Shown: positions 31,478 through 43,976 of the stretch, piece after piece
Layout: each line of letters starts with the position of its first letter
Position numbering within the stretch: the first letter of the stretch is position 1
Origin: Metridium senile
Lineage: Eukaryota; Cnidaria; Anthozoa; Actiniaria; Metridiidae
Length of the DNA: 64,000 nucleotides
Assembly: GCA_949775045.1 (NCBI GenBank)
Contig: OX459101.1
Location: 14,444,942-14,508,941, forward strand
Direction of reading: 5' to 3'
The notes under the pieces: model-generated
Seen by the model: the letters and a program-made list of their open reading frames with translations, nothing else
What the model was told of the DNA's origin: nothing
Databases searched by the model: none
Position numbers and translations under genes: made by a program

Positions 31478-34407
31478 TTAACCATATTTTTGTCCAAAGT
31501 CTTTTTCAAACTGTTTTCTCCATTCCTCAGCGTATGAAGATGATTCCCGATTAATCTTGGTCGCTTTGTGGAGGTTGTTGTTGCTTTGGTAACCGAGTGC
31601 TGAGCCGAAGCCAACACGAACAGATTGATCATCCAGCTGTTGGACAGTTAAATGAACTTCCTTCTTTTCATCTTTGTGCAAAGATCTCTTGCCAAAGTCT
31701 TTTTCGAACTGTTTTCGCCATGCTTCCATGTAGGATGTTTCTGCTGCTTTCTGGGCGTTTTTTAACCGTTGAAGCTTATTATTACTGTGGTGTCCTAGAC
31801 CTGTTCCATATCCAACTTGAAAAATGGAAAAACATAATGTATATTAATATGTAACGACATTTTATATCGGTAAATAAATAATAAAAGTGGTTTTGAAAAC
31901 AATGAATAAATAGAAAGGAATGTATAATACTGCGAGAGCACAGTTGAGATTTGTCTGTGCATGCACTAGACCGCTGAACTATAGCCGTTTATTGTGACTT
32001 GCTTAATTTGATTGGCTAAAATGGGTTCGTCAATTTATGCATATGTCTGCAAAGCATTTCCTGCCTTAATTGCCCCACGGGGAGGGTGGGGACGGCTTTA
32101 CACAGGCCATAATTGTCCCACGGGGAGGGTGGGGACTGCTGTACACAGGCTATAATTGCCCCACGGGGAGGGTGGGGACTGCTGTACACAGGCTATAATT
32201 GCCCCACGGGGAGGGGGGTGGGGACTGCTGTACACAGGCTATAATTGCCCCACGGGGAGGGTGGTGACTGCTATACACAGGCTATAATTGCCCCACGGGG
32301 AGGGTGGGGACTGCTGTACATAGGCTATAATTGCCCCACGGGGAGGGTGGGGACTGCTGTACACAGGCTATAATTACCCCACGGGGAGGGTGGGGACTGC
32401 TTTACAAACTCTTCCCCCTCTCCCAACCCTTGTTTTTTTGCACTCGTCTTAGGTTTCGCGTGACTATATCGGTAACACAGCTATCCCAAAACAACCAAAA
32501 ACAGCTTTCTCACGCTCCCCCCGAAAGAAACGCTTGCAACGCAGGCTATTGGCGAGGTTTTGACGAGACACGAGCGAGTTCAAAAAGTTATCAAATCCAC
32601 ATGAAATTACGTTGGAGTCACCTTAAATTGGGTTTGTCCCGTTTTCACGCGGCCGGACGACTTGTCAGTCTTCTAGTGTGAAAATTGGCCGTGCTATAGC
32701 CATTCGCCGTTCCGATTCTTATAACCTTTATCTAGAAAGCTGAAGACGGTCATCTCATTTTAATTTTTTTCATTACCATTTCTTCAATTTGTTATCAATT
32801 TCAGAATTTAAACACCTACCATTTAGTCATTCATTAAGATAAGTCACTTTTTTAACGTGTCAATATATTTTGCCCTAATAATTGATGAGAATTAGACTCA
32901 AAGGTAAATATTTTCACTCTACTTTATAGGTTAAAAGTCTACAGTTGATTCAAGCAATAATATAAATCATATAAATACAATTAAATAATTCTATGGTAGT
33001 TAACTTAATAATAAATATAGAGTTTATAGAGAACCACCATCAATATTTTATATTCTCTGATAGTAATCGAATGAGTTTCTTTTGCCGTTGGAAGGCTTCA
33101 ACAGAGGCCATGCACCCAAACTCATTTCAAAATCAAGAATATTTGAACAAACCGAAACTAATGGAGGATTCTCAGGCTACGATGTTTCTAATTCAATCTC
33201 GAAGGTTGCTTTTACGGCATAAAATGAAAATCGTAAGCATTTTAAGTAAAAACTCAAACAATTGTAGAGATTCTAATTATATTCTCGATAGTGATGAAAA
33301 GCGGTAAAAATTTCATGGTCAGAAATTTGTTAACTTAAGGTAGTTCGGGCGCCATGGATTCCTTCGTTAGATCTTTTTGAAACTTCTCATGTAAAAAGAG
33401 CAAACTAAGTAAAGTTCAAAACTAAAATAAAAATAATGGGTCACCGTACTCGTTTCGGAGATAAGGGCGGTAGACTGGGGCCCATTTGGTCATTTTTTTG
33501 TGGCAAAAATTGTAGGAATTTGAAACATAAAATGCTATTTATTCTATTTTTCCCGACAAACTTTTTAACAAGCATTTGCAAAAGAAAGGCACTTTCCTAA
33601 CAAACATATTATTTGCCATGTTTTACTCAAGAAAATCCTTTTGGCAAAAAAACTACTGCGAAAAGTACGTGCATGTCGAGAATTTTGATGCAAAAATAAA
33701 CTCAAAATGTGAAAAATACTACATTTTGCGCTCGAAAACCAAAATATTTTTATTTCACGGAATAGAAAGTTCTGATAAGGGAAATCCAACTATAAAATAA
33801 AAATGGGGTTCCCTATAAGATCATCGAAGCAAACTTTAACATTTTGTAGTTCTCTGGTATCTCTAGATCGATGTAAAGCTAATTAGGACCAGTTTAATTC
33901 GTAATTCTTGACCAAAACACTAATTTATGTGACGCATTATAGTTCCAAAAATCGACACTAAAACGACGCGGATTTGAACGCGAAAAAATCATGACTTTAA
34001 CGAAAAATCTTGATTTCTCGTGATCGCGGGTCCAAATTGAGGAGATTTTTTGCAGAGTTGATGTGCTTGTCTTGTGAATGTATAACGTTTCCATTATTTT
34101 CAAATCGGAAAATAATAAAAACTAAAAAAACAAGATTATATGAATTTTACGTACAACGGCTGGGTCCCGAACTACCTTAACTTATAGAGTCTATAGATAG
34201 ATATTAACATTATTTTATACTTTTTTGTAGTAATCGAATTTCAGAAGATACTTATTTAAATCAACAAATATATTTTTGGAAAAAAAAAGTTTTGACATTC
34301 ATTCAAAAATGTTTCCCCTTACCGTTCCTTCTGCTGTCCTGGTCACCTAAAGAACTAACCATTACACTACTACACAAAACAACCACAGCTATGACCAGGG
34401 TATGCAT
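31478..34407 (-). CDS. Small secreted protein with two repeated modules; candidate peptide precursor
   Basis: Two exons (34407-34323 and 31815-31478, minus strand) join in phase through GT-AG borders to give 140 residues. Residues 1-20 form a hydrophobic signal peptide (MHTLVIAVVVLCSSVMVSSL). Two modules follow, at about 29-70 and 96-136, each starting VG(Y/F)G, containing SNN, and ending SY.E.WRKQFEKDFG. The first is bracketed by a dibasic site (RR, 26-27) and by GKR (70-72), the classic signal for cleavage and C-terminal amidation. The second ends GQKYG before the stop. No cysteines remain after the signal peptide. I do not recognise the family. The near-identical module ends and clean splice sites argue for a real gene. 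AATAAA on the minus strand at 31320-31315 is about 160 nt past the stop. The 2.5-kb intron holds a G-rich tandem array and a MITE. A structural secreted protein is the alternative to a neuropeptide role. Confidence 0.75.
32056..32405. repeat. Tandem array of a 43-bp G-rich unit, eight copies
   Basis: The unit contains GGGGAGGGTGGGGACTGC, TGTACACAGGCTATAATT and GCCCCAC; spacing between units is 43 bp. It sits in the intron of the secreted-protein gene. The G-runs could form quadruplexes on the plus strand. Confidence 0.9.
33339..34176. mobile_element. TTAA-flanked element with GGTAGTTCGGG ends
   Basis: TTAA lies at 33335-33338 and 34177-34180. The ends GGTAGTTCGGG and CCCGAACTACC pair exactly. 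TTAA target sites are used by piggyBac and Kolobok transposases. No coding of its own. It lies within the intron of the secreted-protein gene. Confidence 0.75.
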
Positions 34408-35086
34408 TTTCAGATAGAAATTTGAGTCTTCCTTGTGCTTGTGGATGTTCGTTCTGCACAGTGGCCTTCGATTCGATCCCATTTATTTGATTTCGTAGGT
34501 AGATTATAATCGAAATACCCACGTATTGCACTCAACACTACTCCCTCGAGGCCAGGAAATGTGATCAGAATTACCGGTATTGGCGAGTCGAACTGCTAAT
34601 GACGTGAAAAGCATGATTGGACATGGACATCTGCTTGTTGGTAAAGAAACTAGAAAAGTGATTGTATTGTATTTCAGAGTCAAGCCCAATAGCGCAGCGC
34701 AGGAATGCTAAAAATAGCTCCAAGACTCGGACAAACCATAGTTAATAGAGGGGAAAAAACATTATGTTCAGTTTTACCGTGTTGAGCAATATATGAACCG
34801 ATCTTATCATTTCCTGCTGAAATTAGAATAACAACGTAATTAAACAAAGATTAGCTTCGATCGGCATTGAAAATAGTCTGCTGAAAGTTGAAAGTTTGTT
34901 TGTCCGAGTTAGGCCTTTGTCTCCATTTTTGTGACGTCATTAATGCGCTGCGCTATTATTTGATTGATCAATGGACCGGAATGGCTTGAATTCTCACATT
35001 TAAGATAATGGATAATGAAGTTGAGAAGGCTTTTATGCAGTGACAATTGCTGTTCATTAAATAATGGGATGTTAGATAATGTAGGG
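34408..35086. other. Upstream region of the secreted-protein gene; no gene recognised
   Basis: It should hold the minus-strand promoter of the peptide-like gene, but no clear TATA box was identified. Confidence 0.3.
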
Positions 35087-35202
35087 GTTAGATAATGAAC
35101 GCTCGTGTCCGATGGGATATAGTCTCGAGCATAAGATAGAAGGCCACGAGGGCGCAGCGAGAGACTCTATGTCCCATAGGATACGAGCGTTTATTATCTA
35201 AC
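35087..35202. repeat. Foldback repeat with GGTTAGATAATGAACGCTCG arms
   Basis: GTTAGATAATGAACGCTCGT and CGATGGGATATAG pair with CTATGTCCCATAGGATACGA and GCGTTTATTATCTAAC. Confidence 0.7.
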
Positions 35203-35406
35203 TGTCTTAGAATATGATTACACCACACGAAGAATGTTGTCAAAATTAAATATCACATGACCACAGCAAAACAGTGTTTTATTATATGGCTTACTATATA
35301 GTACTTATAATGCATTGTGAACTTCTATATAGTATTTCTATTGTCTATAGACACTTTTAAACGCAATCTAAAAAATCATTTATTTAAAAAGTACTTTATT
35401 GATTAA

Positions 35407-36418
35407 CTCTTTCCCTACTGCGCCTTTAAAAACCAGTCCCTCAGGACTGGTGACTTCAAAAAATTGTAGCTTTCTCGCTTTGAAAGTCATGGCTCTAATA
35501 TATAGTTAACTGTGTTACCTGGTAAGTTCCACAACATCTGACACTTAATTGATCGACTGAGATCCGTATTTATAAACTACAGAGTCCTTTGTGTTAAGGT
35601 GAACGTTAAAATGTGCGTTTTTGCGCCATAGAACAACCTCGATAAACGTCAGTTTTCACCTCTGATTTTTATACCAATAATATAATTTAAAAAGCAAAAT
35701 TCGGCATTCACAGAACACATTAGCACCAGCTCTTTTGATTTCTTAATTTTTTATGATCTAACATCTTCCACGAGCCGCACAACAGCCGTTTCTTTTAGCC
35801 TACTAACGCCAAAACGCGTTTCTCCATTTAATAACGAAAAGCATTGTGGGTAATTATGCAAATCATCGACAGCACATGGCCCAGACCACAATTCTTTATA
35901 GATTTTTTATAAGTGCCAAGTCACCCGCTCCAACCGGAAAAAAATTGCACCGATTGCCATCTTTATAAGGCGAAAATCAACAAAATTGCCTTGGTTGGTT
36001 CTGGTATCTACTACAAGACGACCAGGAAAGCGATTTTACTCCAACGACGCCATTGTCAATAGACATAGCTGCTGGCGTTATTTTCTTTGTAAAATCGTCT
36101 TCCACCTTCGAATTCGTCCAAAAGAGCGTCTCCACCACCTAGAAAAACTTAATGATGCATGACTAGGGGCTCTTGTAGTAGCAAATGACTGAAAAAAGCA
36201 CTTAGAAACTGGATTTTAGCTCAATTCAGGGTCGAAGTGTTGACTCGGAATCTGACGAGCTAAAATCCGCAAGGCGTTCCTAGAACCCTTGAGCCATCGG
36301 TAACTCGAAACAGCAACAGTTTCTCTGACAACGCCTTATTTGGAATTGAAATCGATTTTTTTTACTTTTCGCATTAAAAACAGTCAAAAATCCAATAATA
36401 GTCTCCGTAGGCAAAGAG
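35407..36418. mobile_element. piggyBac-type noncoding element with TTAA duplication
   Basis: TTAA lies at 35403-35406 and 36419-36422. The ends CTCTTTCCCTACTGCG and CTCCGTAGGCAAAGAG pair imperfectly. TTAACYCTTT is a common piggyBac-type terminus. No open frame of note in its 1012 bp. Confidence 0.6.
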
Positions 36419-37091
36419 TTAACAATATATATATTTTTCTCTTTGCATAGATTTTCCAAGATAATAGTCGGTAGCATATAATATTTTACATTTTATAAAT
36501 AAAAAAATAAAAAAAATAAAGTTTTAAAATATCCAAACATAATAATGTATTTTTACAGATATTTATCTTTCTATATTTTTAATGATAGTTTATCTCATAT
36601 CGTAAATCACCACATGTATAATTTGTTTTTATAAAATATATATATGTTAACATAAATTTATTTATCAATATATTTAGATCATATAGATCCTCACAATGAT
36701 ATAGTCTATATATATATATATCTAAGTTTTTGTAATATTAGTTTTTGTGAGAATCGGCGCTCGTTATCTTTCCCTTGATCGGCCGTTTTTATTGTTAATT
36801 ATTTTGAACGCATGTCATGGGTAGTCTTGGGTCGAATTTTTGACCGGGCCGGTAGAAAAAAAGTCCTCGATTTTGCAGGTCGAATATTTGACCGGCTAGC
36901 GCGGTCCCGTGTGAACGGAACCCCTAAACGTACGATTTTTTGACCGGTCGAAAATTCGACCGGTACCGTGTAAACGTAGCCTTATAGTTCAGTATTTAGG
37001 GTTTTGATAACGTCGTAGACATTATAACGCAGTCTAAAATATTCGGATAAATGTAGATTAAATTCTAAATAACGCTGTAATAAAGCAAATC

Positions 37092-37300
37092 CATCCGGTT
37101 GGGACTTCGTTTTCAAATGGAAAACGATTTTCTGAGCAGCCAAACCGGGAGGAATGGCAGGCGAACTTTTATTTTAATATAGAGAAAATCGTTTACCATT
37201 TGGAAACGACTTTTCCAAAAGAGTGTTGTTTACCTCAATCACAAGTGCGAGATTTCCGATTAATAAAAAATTTAAAAGCCATTTGGATTCCAACCGGAAT
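37092..37300. repeat. Foldback repeat with TCCGGTTGG ends
   Basis: TTTCAAATGGAAAACGATTT at the left pairs with AAATCGTTTACCATTTGGAA at the right; outer ends TCCGGTTGG and CCAACCGGA. The surrounding 36423-37091 has GACCGG-rich inverted motifs (about 36830-36965) and no gene. Confidence 0.6.
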
Positions 37301-37639
37301 TTCCATTTTTAGGTATAAAACGAAAGCACCCCTTCAGTTCTGAATAAATAGATTTTCCTGTATCGAACGATCAGGAGTTTTCAATAATACTTTAATTAAA
37401 GCGTTACGTAATGAGTCACATCAATAGAAGTTGTCAAAAAAACACCGGACAAAACCTACATAAGTGCATTCACACACGTTATCATCATGAATTCCCGGTC
37501 AATCGGGGTAGCAATTGTATTTTACAAGTACACGGATAATCAATAATTCAAAGAGATTAGAACTTACTTGACGTTTAGGTGTTTAAACCTAAAGTAGCTA
37601 TCTTGAGACGCATACTTTGAATACAAGGGGAGTCCCACT

Positions 37640-37757
37640 CTAGGGTATTCCTAAAATCGCCGTAATTTTAGCAAAAAGCTCCTAAAATCTAATGCAAACT
37701 TAGGCGATCTTAAGCGATTTTGGGCGGTCTTATGCCCCGGAGTAGGCCTTAAGGGCC
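37640..37757. repeat. MITE with AGGCCTACTCCGG end, copy 2
   Basis: CCTAAAATCGCCGTAATTTT at the left and GCCCCGGAGTAGGCCTT at the right match 30654-30763. Confidence 0.55.
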
Positions 37758-38128
37758 ACTTGCACTAAGAGGTCACGTGACTCCATCATCCTTTAATCGA
37801 TTTGCTGTATAAAAATAAAATTTGTTGGGGGTACTGTCAAAAAATTTATATATATAAAATATGATGATCTACGAGAATTTAAACGGTTTATATATTGGTA
37901 TTTCGGTACTTAAAGACGTTCGCGGGCAACTGAAGTTGTGATGTATTTTTTTTTTAAACTTTGCATAAGAACACTTGATCATGTCAGAGTTTAAATTATG
38001 AAATAAAAAATTGGGGTCACCGTGCTTGATTTCGAGATAAAGTGTGGTGAAGAATGTTGACCATTTTCATCAGAATGCCGCGCGCTTTTTCATACTCAAC
38101 TGAGTTATATCTACTATCAGGAGATCCC

Positions 38129-38630
38129 CCGCGCGAAAGTGATATCTTCACATGTGAAATAATACCGTCTATTTGTTAAGATTTTTTAATGCATATCTTG
38201 ATAAAACTTTGCTATTTTATTGTTGATGAGCCCATGTAATATCCCCTATATATGCGCGTGAATTATATCAATTCATAAGGCTTTATATTATTACAAATAA
38301 ATAATAATATATGAACTTTTCCTTAGTTCCCTAGAACTACAAACGTGTTTCATAGGCAATGCACTGTAGCTAGTTATTTCATGATGGCGAGAATAATAAA
38401 TAGAGGATATTACTTGGGTGCGCGGAGATACGAATTCGAGTGAAATGATCTGAGATTTTCAACACTCGAAGATAAAATTTGTATCTCCAAGCGACCATGT
38501 AATGTTCTGTTTATTATATAATCAATGAAAAGAAAACTTATTTTGACAAAAGAAGTTTCCGTAAAGCTGTGTAGTGATGATATTTTCACACGTGAAAATA
38601 ATGTTTATTTTTACATGTGAAGATATCAAA
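38129..38630. mobile_element. Foldback element with GATATCTTCACATGTGAAA ends
   Basis: GATATCTTCACATGTGAAAT and TTTTACATGTGAAGATATC pair. An inner inverted pair, GGAGATACGAATTCGAGTG / CACTCGAAGATAAAATTTG, lies in the right half. Noncoding. A long C-run follows at 38999-39019. Confidence 0.55.
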
Positions 38631-39550
38631 ATTTTGAAACAGAAAAATATAGGCAATGAAAAAAAATATTGACAATTATATAATAATGGAAAATTTTAGA
38701 CAAACATGCACTGAGGTATTATATTAGTTTTGTCAACGAAAACCAACACTAAATATTATCTGTTTTTGAGGATGATTTAAGTAGTCCTGTTCAGAAGTAG
38801 AATTACCCCGAATGTTCCCTTCGAAAATGGATAGGAGTGCTCATCGGACGGTTTTGAAAATGACCCTAAAGAGGTACGCATAAATTAACTCAGATACTGA
38901 TTTCAGACCCTAAAAGGTACGACCACATTAAAAAATGTTTCAATATGTATAACTTTAAGTTCGGGTCTTATTGTTGACCCTAAAAGGTCCGTCGAGCACC
39001 CCCCCCCCCCCCCCCCCCCTCCCCGGGAGAATTACTTACTTACTCTTGACTATAATATATTGCAACCTATTTTGAAATAGGCTGGTATATAATGACATGT
39101 TAATTTAGATGAATAATTTACCTATGCCGGTTGTCTACAAAAACAAGGTTGTAATTATCATCTGATGACAATAATTGAACCTTGGGTGCAACTTTTGGTT
39201 CTAGAATTGGAATTTTCTCAACGTCGATGATTTTGTTGTTCATATGTATTCATATGATGCTCCTTCTCTAACTTCCTTGGTTCTAATCTCCTTTCTTCTA
39301 TTTTCTTTCAAAACCAGCCTTCTCCTCTTAAACTGTCTAGTCTTCTCCTTAGGCGCCTTTCTCTTTCTACCTTTCATGTCTTTCTTTGCTGAAAATATTC
39401 TTGTGATGCGACCTGGACTAAGAATGTTCGCCTCATTTACCTTTAGTTAAAAGAAAATTGAATCTCATCAGAGTATAAACCAAAAGTAGGTTCAGTATTG
39501 CACATGTATGTATGTATACCTTATATTAAATTAACGCTTCACCTATTTAA

Positions 39551-40085
39551 GGTGACTGGCTACTTTTGAACGCTTTTGAACGTTCGATTCGAGCCCACGA
39601 TGTGCGCGCGCACAAAAACCGCTGAATAAAATACAAATTTTTATTTAGGAACCATACACGTTTTGAGCTTCAACAGGGCAAAACCCTCGAATTTTGCGCG
39701 GGACTCTATACTTTTGTTATGCTTAGTTGAAAAAACCTAATAAAATCTACGTTATATCAAATTTTTTTTAAAAAGTTAATTTTTCTAACATACAAAAAAA
39801 ATCGATTTTCGTAGCATTTTTTGTCCGACTTCATGCGAGTTTTGAAAGCACTGAAAGGATGAAATATGTCAGATCAAGGTATTTCTTTGTCTTTTATTCA
39901 AAACCATCCATGTTGTAATGTAGACTGATTCATTACCCGGCATTTGTGCTTGATATAGTATGAAAAAAACTATTTTCATATGAGTTGTGATTTTTTTCAT
40001 ATCGTTTCAGTTTTCGTTCTTCAAAATCTCGCACGTAGGCGTTCATTAAATGCTGATTATCTCGGAAGAAAAGTGGCCAGTCGCC
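39551..40085. mobile_element. TTAA-flanked element with GGTGACTGGC ends
   Basis: TTAA lies at 39547-39550 and 40086-40089; the ends GGTGACTGGCTACTTTTGA and TCTTCCGAGATAA-linked GTGGCCAGTCGCC pair over about 17 bases. Noncoding. Just after it, CGCGTTAATTT recurs four times between 40102 and 40460. Confidence 0.7.
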
Positions 40086-40477
40086 TTAACGCGAATTTTA
40101 AAAATTCGCGTTAATTTAGGTCTTAGAATTTCTTTTAACGTTAATAAAAACGTAAATGATAAATTTGGATGTTAATTTAAAAAACACTATTTTTAATTTT
40201 TATCCAAAAGGCTACAATCTGATTAAATGTCAAACTACCCGTATATTACAGTGCATCCTCCGGGTCTATCTCATCGTCACTACTCGAATCTTCTGATAAA
40301 TATTTCTAGACATCAGATGCGTCCTTAAGGATTTCGTTTCGTTTTGATTTGTTATTTGGCTCGATCGCGTTAATTTCCTTCCTTTAAAAATCTTTAGCCC
40401 CTTTTCGCGTTAATTTTCTTCATTTGAAAGCATTTTCCCCTCTGAATCGCGTTAATTTAGCTCGCGCGAATTTAAAG

Positions 40478-42470
40478 TATGTTAATATGTCCGAGCGTAA
40501 ATTTCCTATAATAAGGTATAAGACTAGTTTGTAATTCTGATGTCCATACCATACATACTCATTTCCAAGATTGTTTTTGTGATACTGCTGCACTAATCCG
40601 AAAGTCAAGGCTTTCTGACCCACTATAGTGCATGCTTTTGGGTGCCTTACTTGGTAGTGTGGAATGATTCGTTTGAGCTAGTGCGTATACTTCCATAAGA
40701 TGCCAGTTCATTAAAATGTTTTTGAAAATGATTTAAGTTAAATAATTCAGTTCCTTCAAGACTGAACTATTATTCTAGTTAATTGAACTAGGCTCTAGGT
40801 GGTGTTAGTAATATTTATTCTGTATTTGTATAGTGTGTTTGAGTAGATGATTATTTAGCTAGCATGCAAATCATAGTTCTAGCTATTTAGTATTTGCTAA
40901 TGTTTTATGGATGATAGTTACAACAGTTAACGTTTATCTATTGCAATCATAAATCGTTATATGATGGTATACGATGTTTCCCCGAAATGTTTTAATCATG
41001 CTCAGAGTTCTTTTTGCACTTTTTCTAGGGGTTGAAGTACTGATAATTGCGAAGTTAAACAACAAATTGATGGTTGCCTCGAGTCCGTCCAAAACAAACT
41101 TGTACTGTAAACTATATGAAATAGAAGTCAATCTGACTTTACATCCAGGATTTCATCCCGTGTATATTCATATGTTTAAATCGCTGGTCATTACGATCGC
41201 CAGCGGCTAAATACAGAACGACTGACTAAAGACAGTTAGTAAAAAAATCACACAAAACATCCTGCTTGAAACAAATATGATGTTTTACAACTACTACCGT
41301 TTCAACGCTTCAAATTTTCAATGATTTCCCCTGATAACATTCCCGTTTTATCCATTTGTAGTTGAACATATTTTTATAATAAAATGCCATTTTGAACTCA
41401 TAAAAAGTGCTCCATAATAAAGAATACAACAACAACAACAAAATAATAATTTGTGATAAGTTATCATAAATTGTTTTTATAAGTTAACACTCAATGATTC
41501 AATGACTAGTTTTAGCAATCTTTATTCTAAAACTACTTTAAATCCACTTTGAAACTTGATTACAAGTATTATTAGTATCAGAGTTAAATGATTAACTCGA
41601 CCGGCGGCCTCTCTCTAGTTTTTTCAACCCGGCGATCATTAGTAATTATCGTACGCGAAAATCTGACTCGTGACACTATAGAACGGCTTTCTTTAGAAGT
41701 TATATAAACAGTTCAATCATATTTCAATATAATATCTTCAAAGTAGAATATAGCAAAGATTTCAGTTATACTTATACTATTTCAGTTGCCATGATACATT
41801 TGCCATAGTTTGAAACGCTTCATTACCATTCGTACGCGTTGTTTCTGCTCGACATTTGTTTTGGTTCTTCATCCTATAAATCTAGGCTTGAACAGGGTAT
41901 AATTCCAACTTCAACTCTTATTAGATGAGCCAGATGTTTCTTCAATTCACTAACAAATATTTCAGGGAATAATTTTGGGGTAACTTGCCGTTGAAAAGAC
42001 TACTGCTAAAGTAGCAGAACGAGTCTTTGTCAAACCAAGTTGACGCTTTTATGTCTTCTCGCTTTAGCAAGCGTATGATCTTTGCTCAAATATATTAATG
42101 CAGTCGAATGCCTCTCTTGTCCTCTACTCTATTAGAACAACCTCCCAGAACGGATCTGCTTGGCACAGTATCTAAAAAACTCCAGTAAAACGATGATACG
42201 TTTACTGAAGTCCGCATACTAGCCTTTGTACAAGCTGTGAGATAGTCCCGAATTTACGTCATCAATGACCTAGAACCAGTCTCTTCAAAGGCCCAATTCC
42301 CGTCCAACCCGAAGGGGCGCGGTCGATTTTAAAGTTTACAGCGCTATTTCTCCGCGAATAAATGTTCAAATCCATTTTTTTTTGCATTTCATGACTTAGC
42401 TATATATCAACTTCTTATATCGCCAAAAAAACGCGAGAGTTCATATACACTTTAATAATTTGCACTCTAA
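40478..42470. other. No gene recognised
   Basis: Unique-looking AT-rich sequence with a few short open frames lacking any family resemblance. Confidence 0.3.
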
Positions 42471-42640
42471 GGCCTCTTCTACACGAATCTGATCCGGCTG
42501 AAACCGCATAGAAATATTTGCGTCCACACGAATCCTGTTGATCGTTTCCTATTCAAAAGTATGCGGTTTCAGTGACCGGATTCGTGTGGACGATAGGCCG
42601 ATTTGCATCAAAAAGTATCCGGATCCGTGTAGCCGGAGTC
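42471..42640. mobile_element. PIF/Harbinger-type MITE with TAA duplication, copy 2 (inverted)
   Basis: TAA at 42468-42470 and 42641-42643; ends GGCCTCTTCTACACGAATC and GGATCCGTGTAGCCGGAGTC. Same family as 18571-18712 and 43295-43491. Confidence 0.75.
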
Positions 42641-42672
42641 TAAAATTAAGCTTCGCTAGACCGCCTGAACTA

Positions 42673-42812
42673 GAGTGCTAACAATATAACCGTGATCGTG
42701 AAACAAGTAGTACTAATTAGTACTAATTAGTGCTGATTAAACAATAGAAAAAAATAGAATTAGCATAAAATATCATTATTTAGTACTAATTATGTTGCAC
42801 GCTTTCAAGTAC
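42673..42812. repeat. GAGTACAAACAYTAAAAG-family MITE remnant, copy 3
   Basis: GAGTGCTAACAATATAACCG, TAGTACTAATTAGTGCTGAT, AACAATAGAAAA and TTGCACGCTTTCAAGTAC match 18831-18927 and 54458-54665. Confidence 0.5.
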
Positions 42813-42849
42813 GGTGGTGTTGTTTTCACTGTTTTAATAGAACATGTAA

Positions 42850-43234
42850 AGCGGCGTTTACACGAGCAATTTTTCCTTGACAAGGAAAAATTGTCAAGGA
42901 TGAAATTTGCTCGTGTAGACGGACAACAAGGAAAATGTGGCAAGGAATATTAATGAGATTAGTTCCCAGTCTTTTCGTACGATCAGTCATAATAGACGCT
43001 ATTTTGTTTTTTACTCGACAAGGGACTGGAACCAATATTATGTTACTACTCCGCTGATTGCAAGGCATTGTGGGCACAACCTAAACTTGTCAAGGAAAAC
43101 TTGTTCATCATCTACACGAGCAACGAAACCTTGTCAATATAAAATTGTCAAGGAAAACTTGCTGATCGTCTACACGAGCAATGGAAATTGTCAAGGATAC
43201 TTGTCAAGGAAAAATTGCTCGTGTAAACCCTGCT
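42850..43234. mobile_element. MITE with AGCRGSGTTTACACGAGCAA ends and TAA duplication
   Basis: TAA at 42847-42849 and 43235-43237. The ends AGCGGCGTTTACACGAGCAA and its near-complement pair. TTGTCAAGGAAA is repeated many times inside. It is unrelated in sequence to its neighbours but shares the TAA target, again PIF/Harbinger-like. Confidence 0.7.
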
Positions 43235-43294
43235 TAATTTGTAATAAATAACTATATAGTATGTATACATTTAAAAATAGAGTACAAACATTAA

Positions 43295-43491
43295 GACCCT
43301 GGCTACACGGATCCGTATACTTTTGAAACCGCATACTTTTTGATGCGAATCGGCCTATCGTCCACACGAATCCAGTGAATCCGGTCACCGAAACCGCATA
43401 CTTTTACTTGAATCCTCCGGATACGCGGATTCATGTGGACGCAAATATTTCTATGCGTTTTCAGCCGGATCGGATTCGTGTAGACGAGGCC
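43295..43491. mobile_element. PIF/Harbinger-type MITE with TAA duplication, copy 3 (complete)
   Basis: TAA at 43292-43294 and 43492-43494; ends GACCCTGGCTACACGGATCC and GGATTCGTGTAGACGAGGCC. It sits right after the end motif GAGTACAAACATT, that is, inside another MITE. Confidence 0.75.
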
Positions 43492-43976
43492 TAAATCAAT
43501 CTGCTATCCACTAGGCATCAGGTCCCACACCTCACTAGAAAGTCCACCAGACGTTGCATTCTTTGATACAAAAGAAGAAAAAAAGGCTCAAAAATAACCA
43601 CTAGAAGAAAAATTGGCGGCAATAGTAGCTGCATCGATTGTCGCTGCACAGCCGAATATACCACAGAACAACAGACACGTACCTTCAAAGGTATAGTATT
43701 TCAGTAAAAGTAGATAACCACCAGATTGATTCTTTTACTGAATATGCGTGAAATATAACTGTAGAATTACAAAAACATATTTCTAAACTGGTGCAATTAA
43801 AAACAATCAATGTGAAGTATCACTGAATATCAGTGTGTGATAGGATAGGTGAGTGAACAAAAAATAAGTTGGTCGGTCCACTGGTGTATTTGCACTCATA
43901 TAGTTAATGAATAACTCTATGTTGCCGACCAATGAGTATTTCCAGGAAATATTGTTTAATACTGTTTTGCTTCTAG

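Noticed and set aside
41970..42240. Possible tRNA-like hairpins
   Set aside because: No A-box and B-box pair nor a cloverleaf could be drawn. No tRNA or rRNA gene was recognised anywhere in the window.
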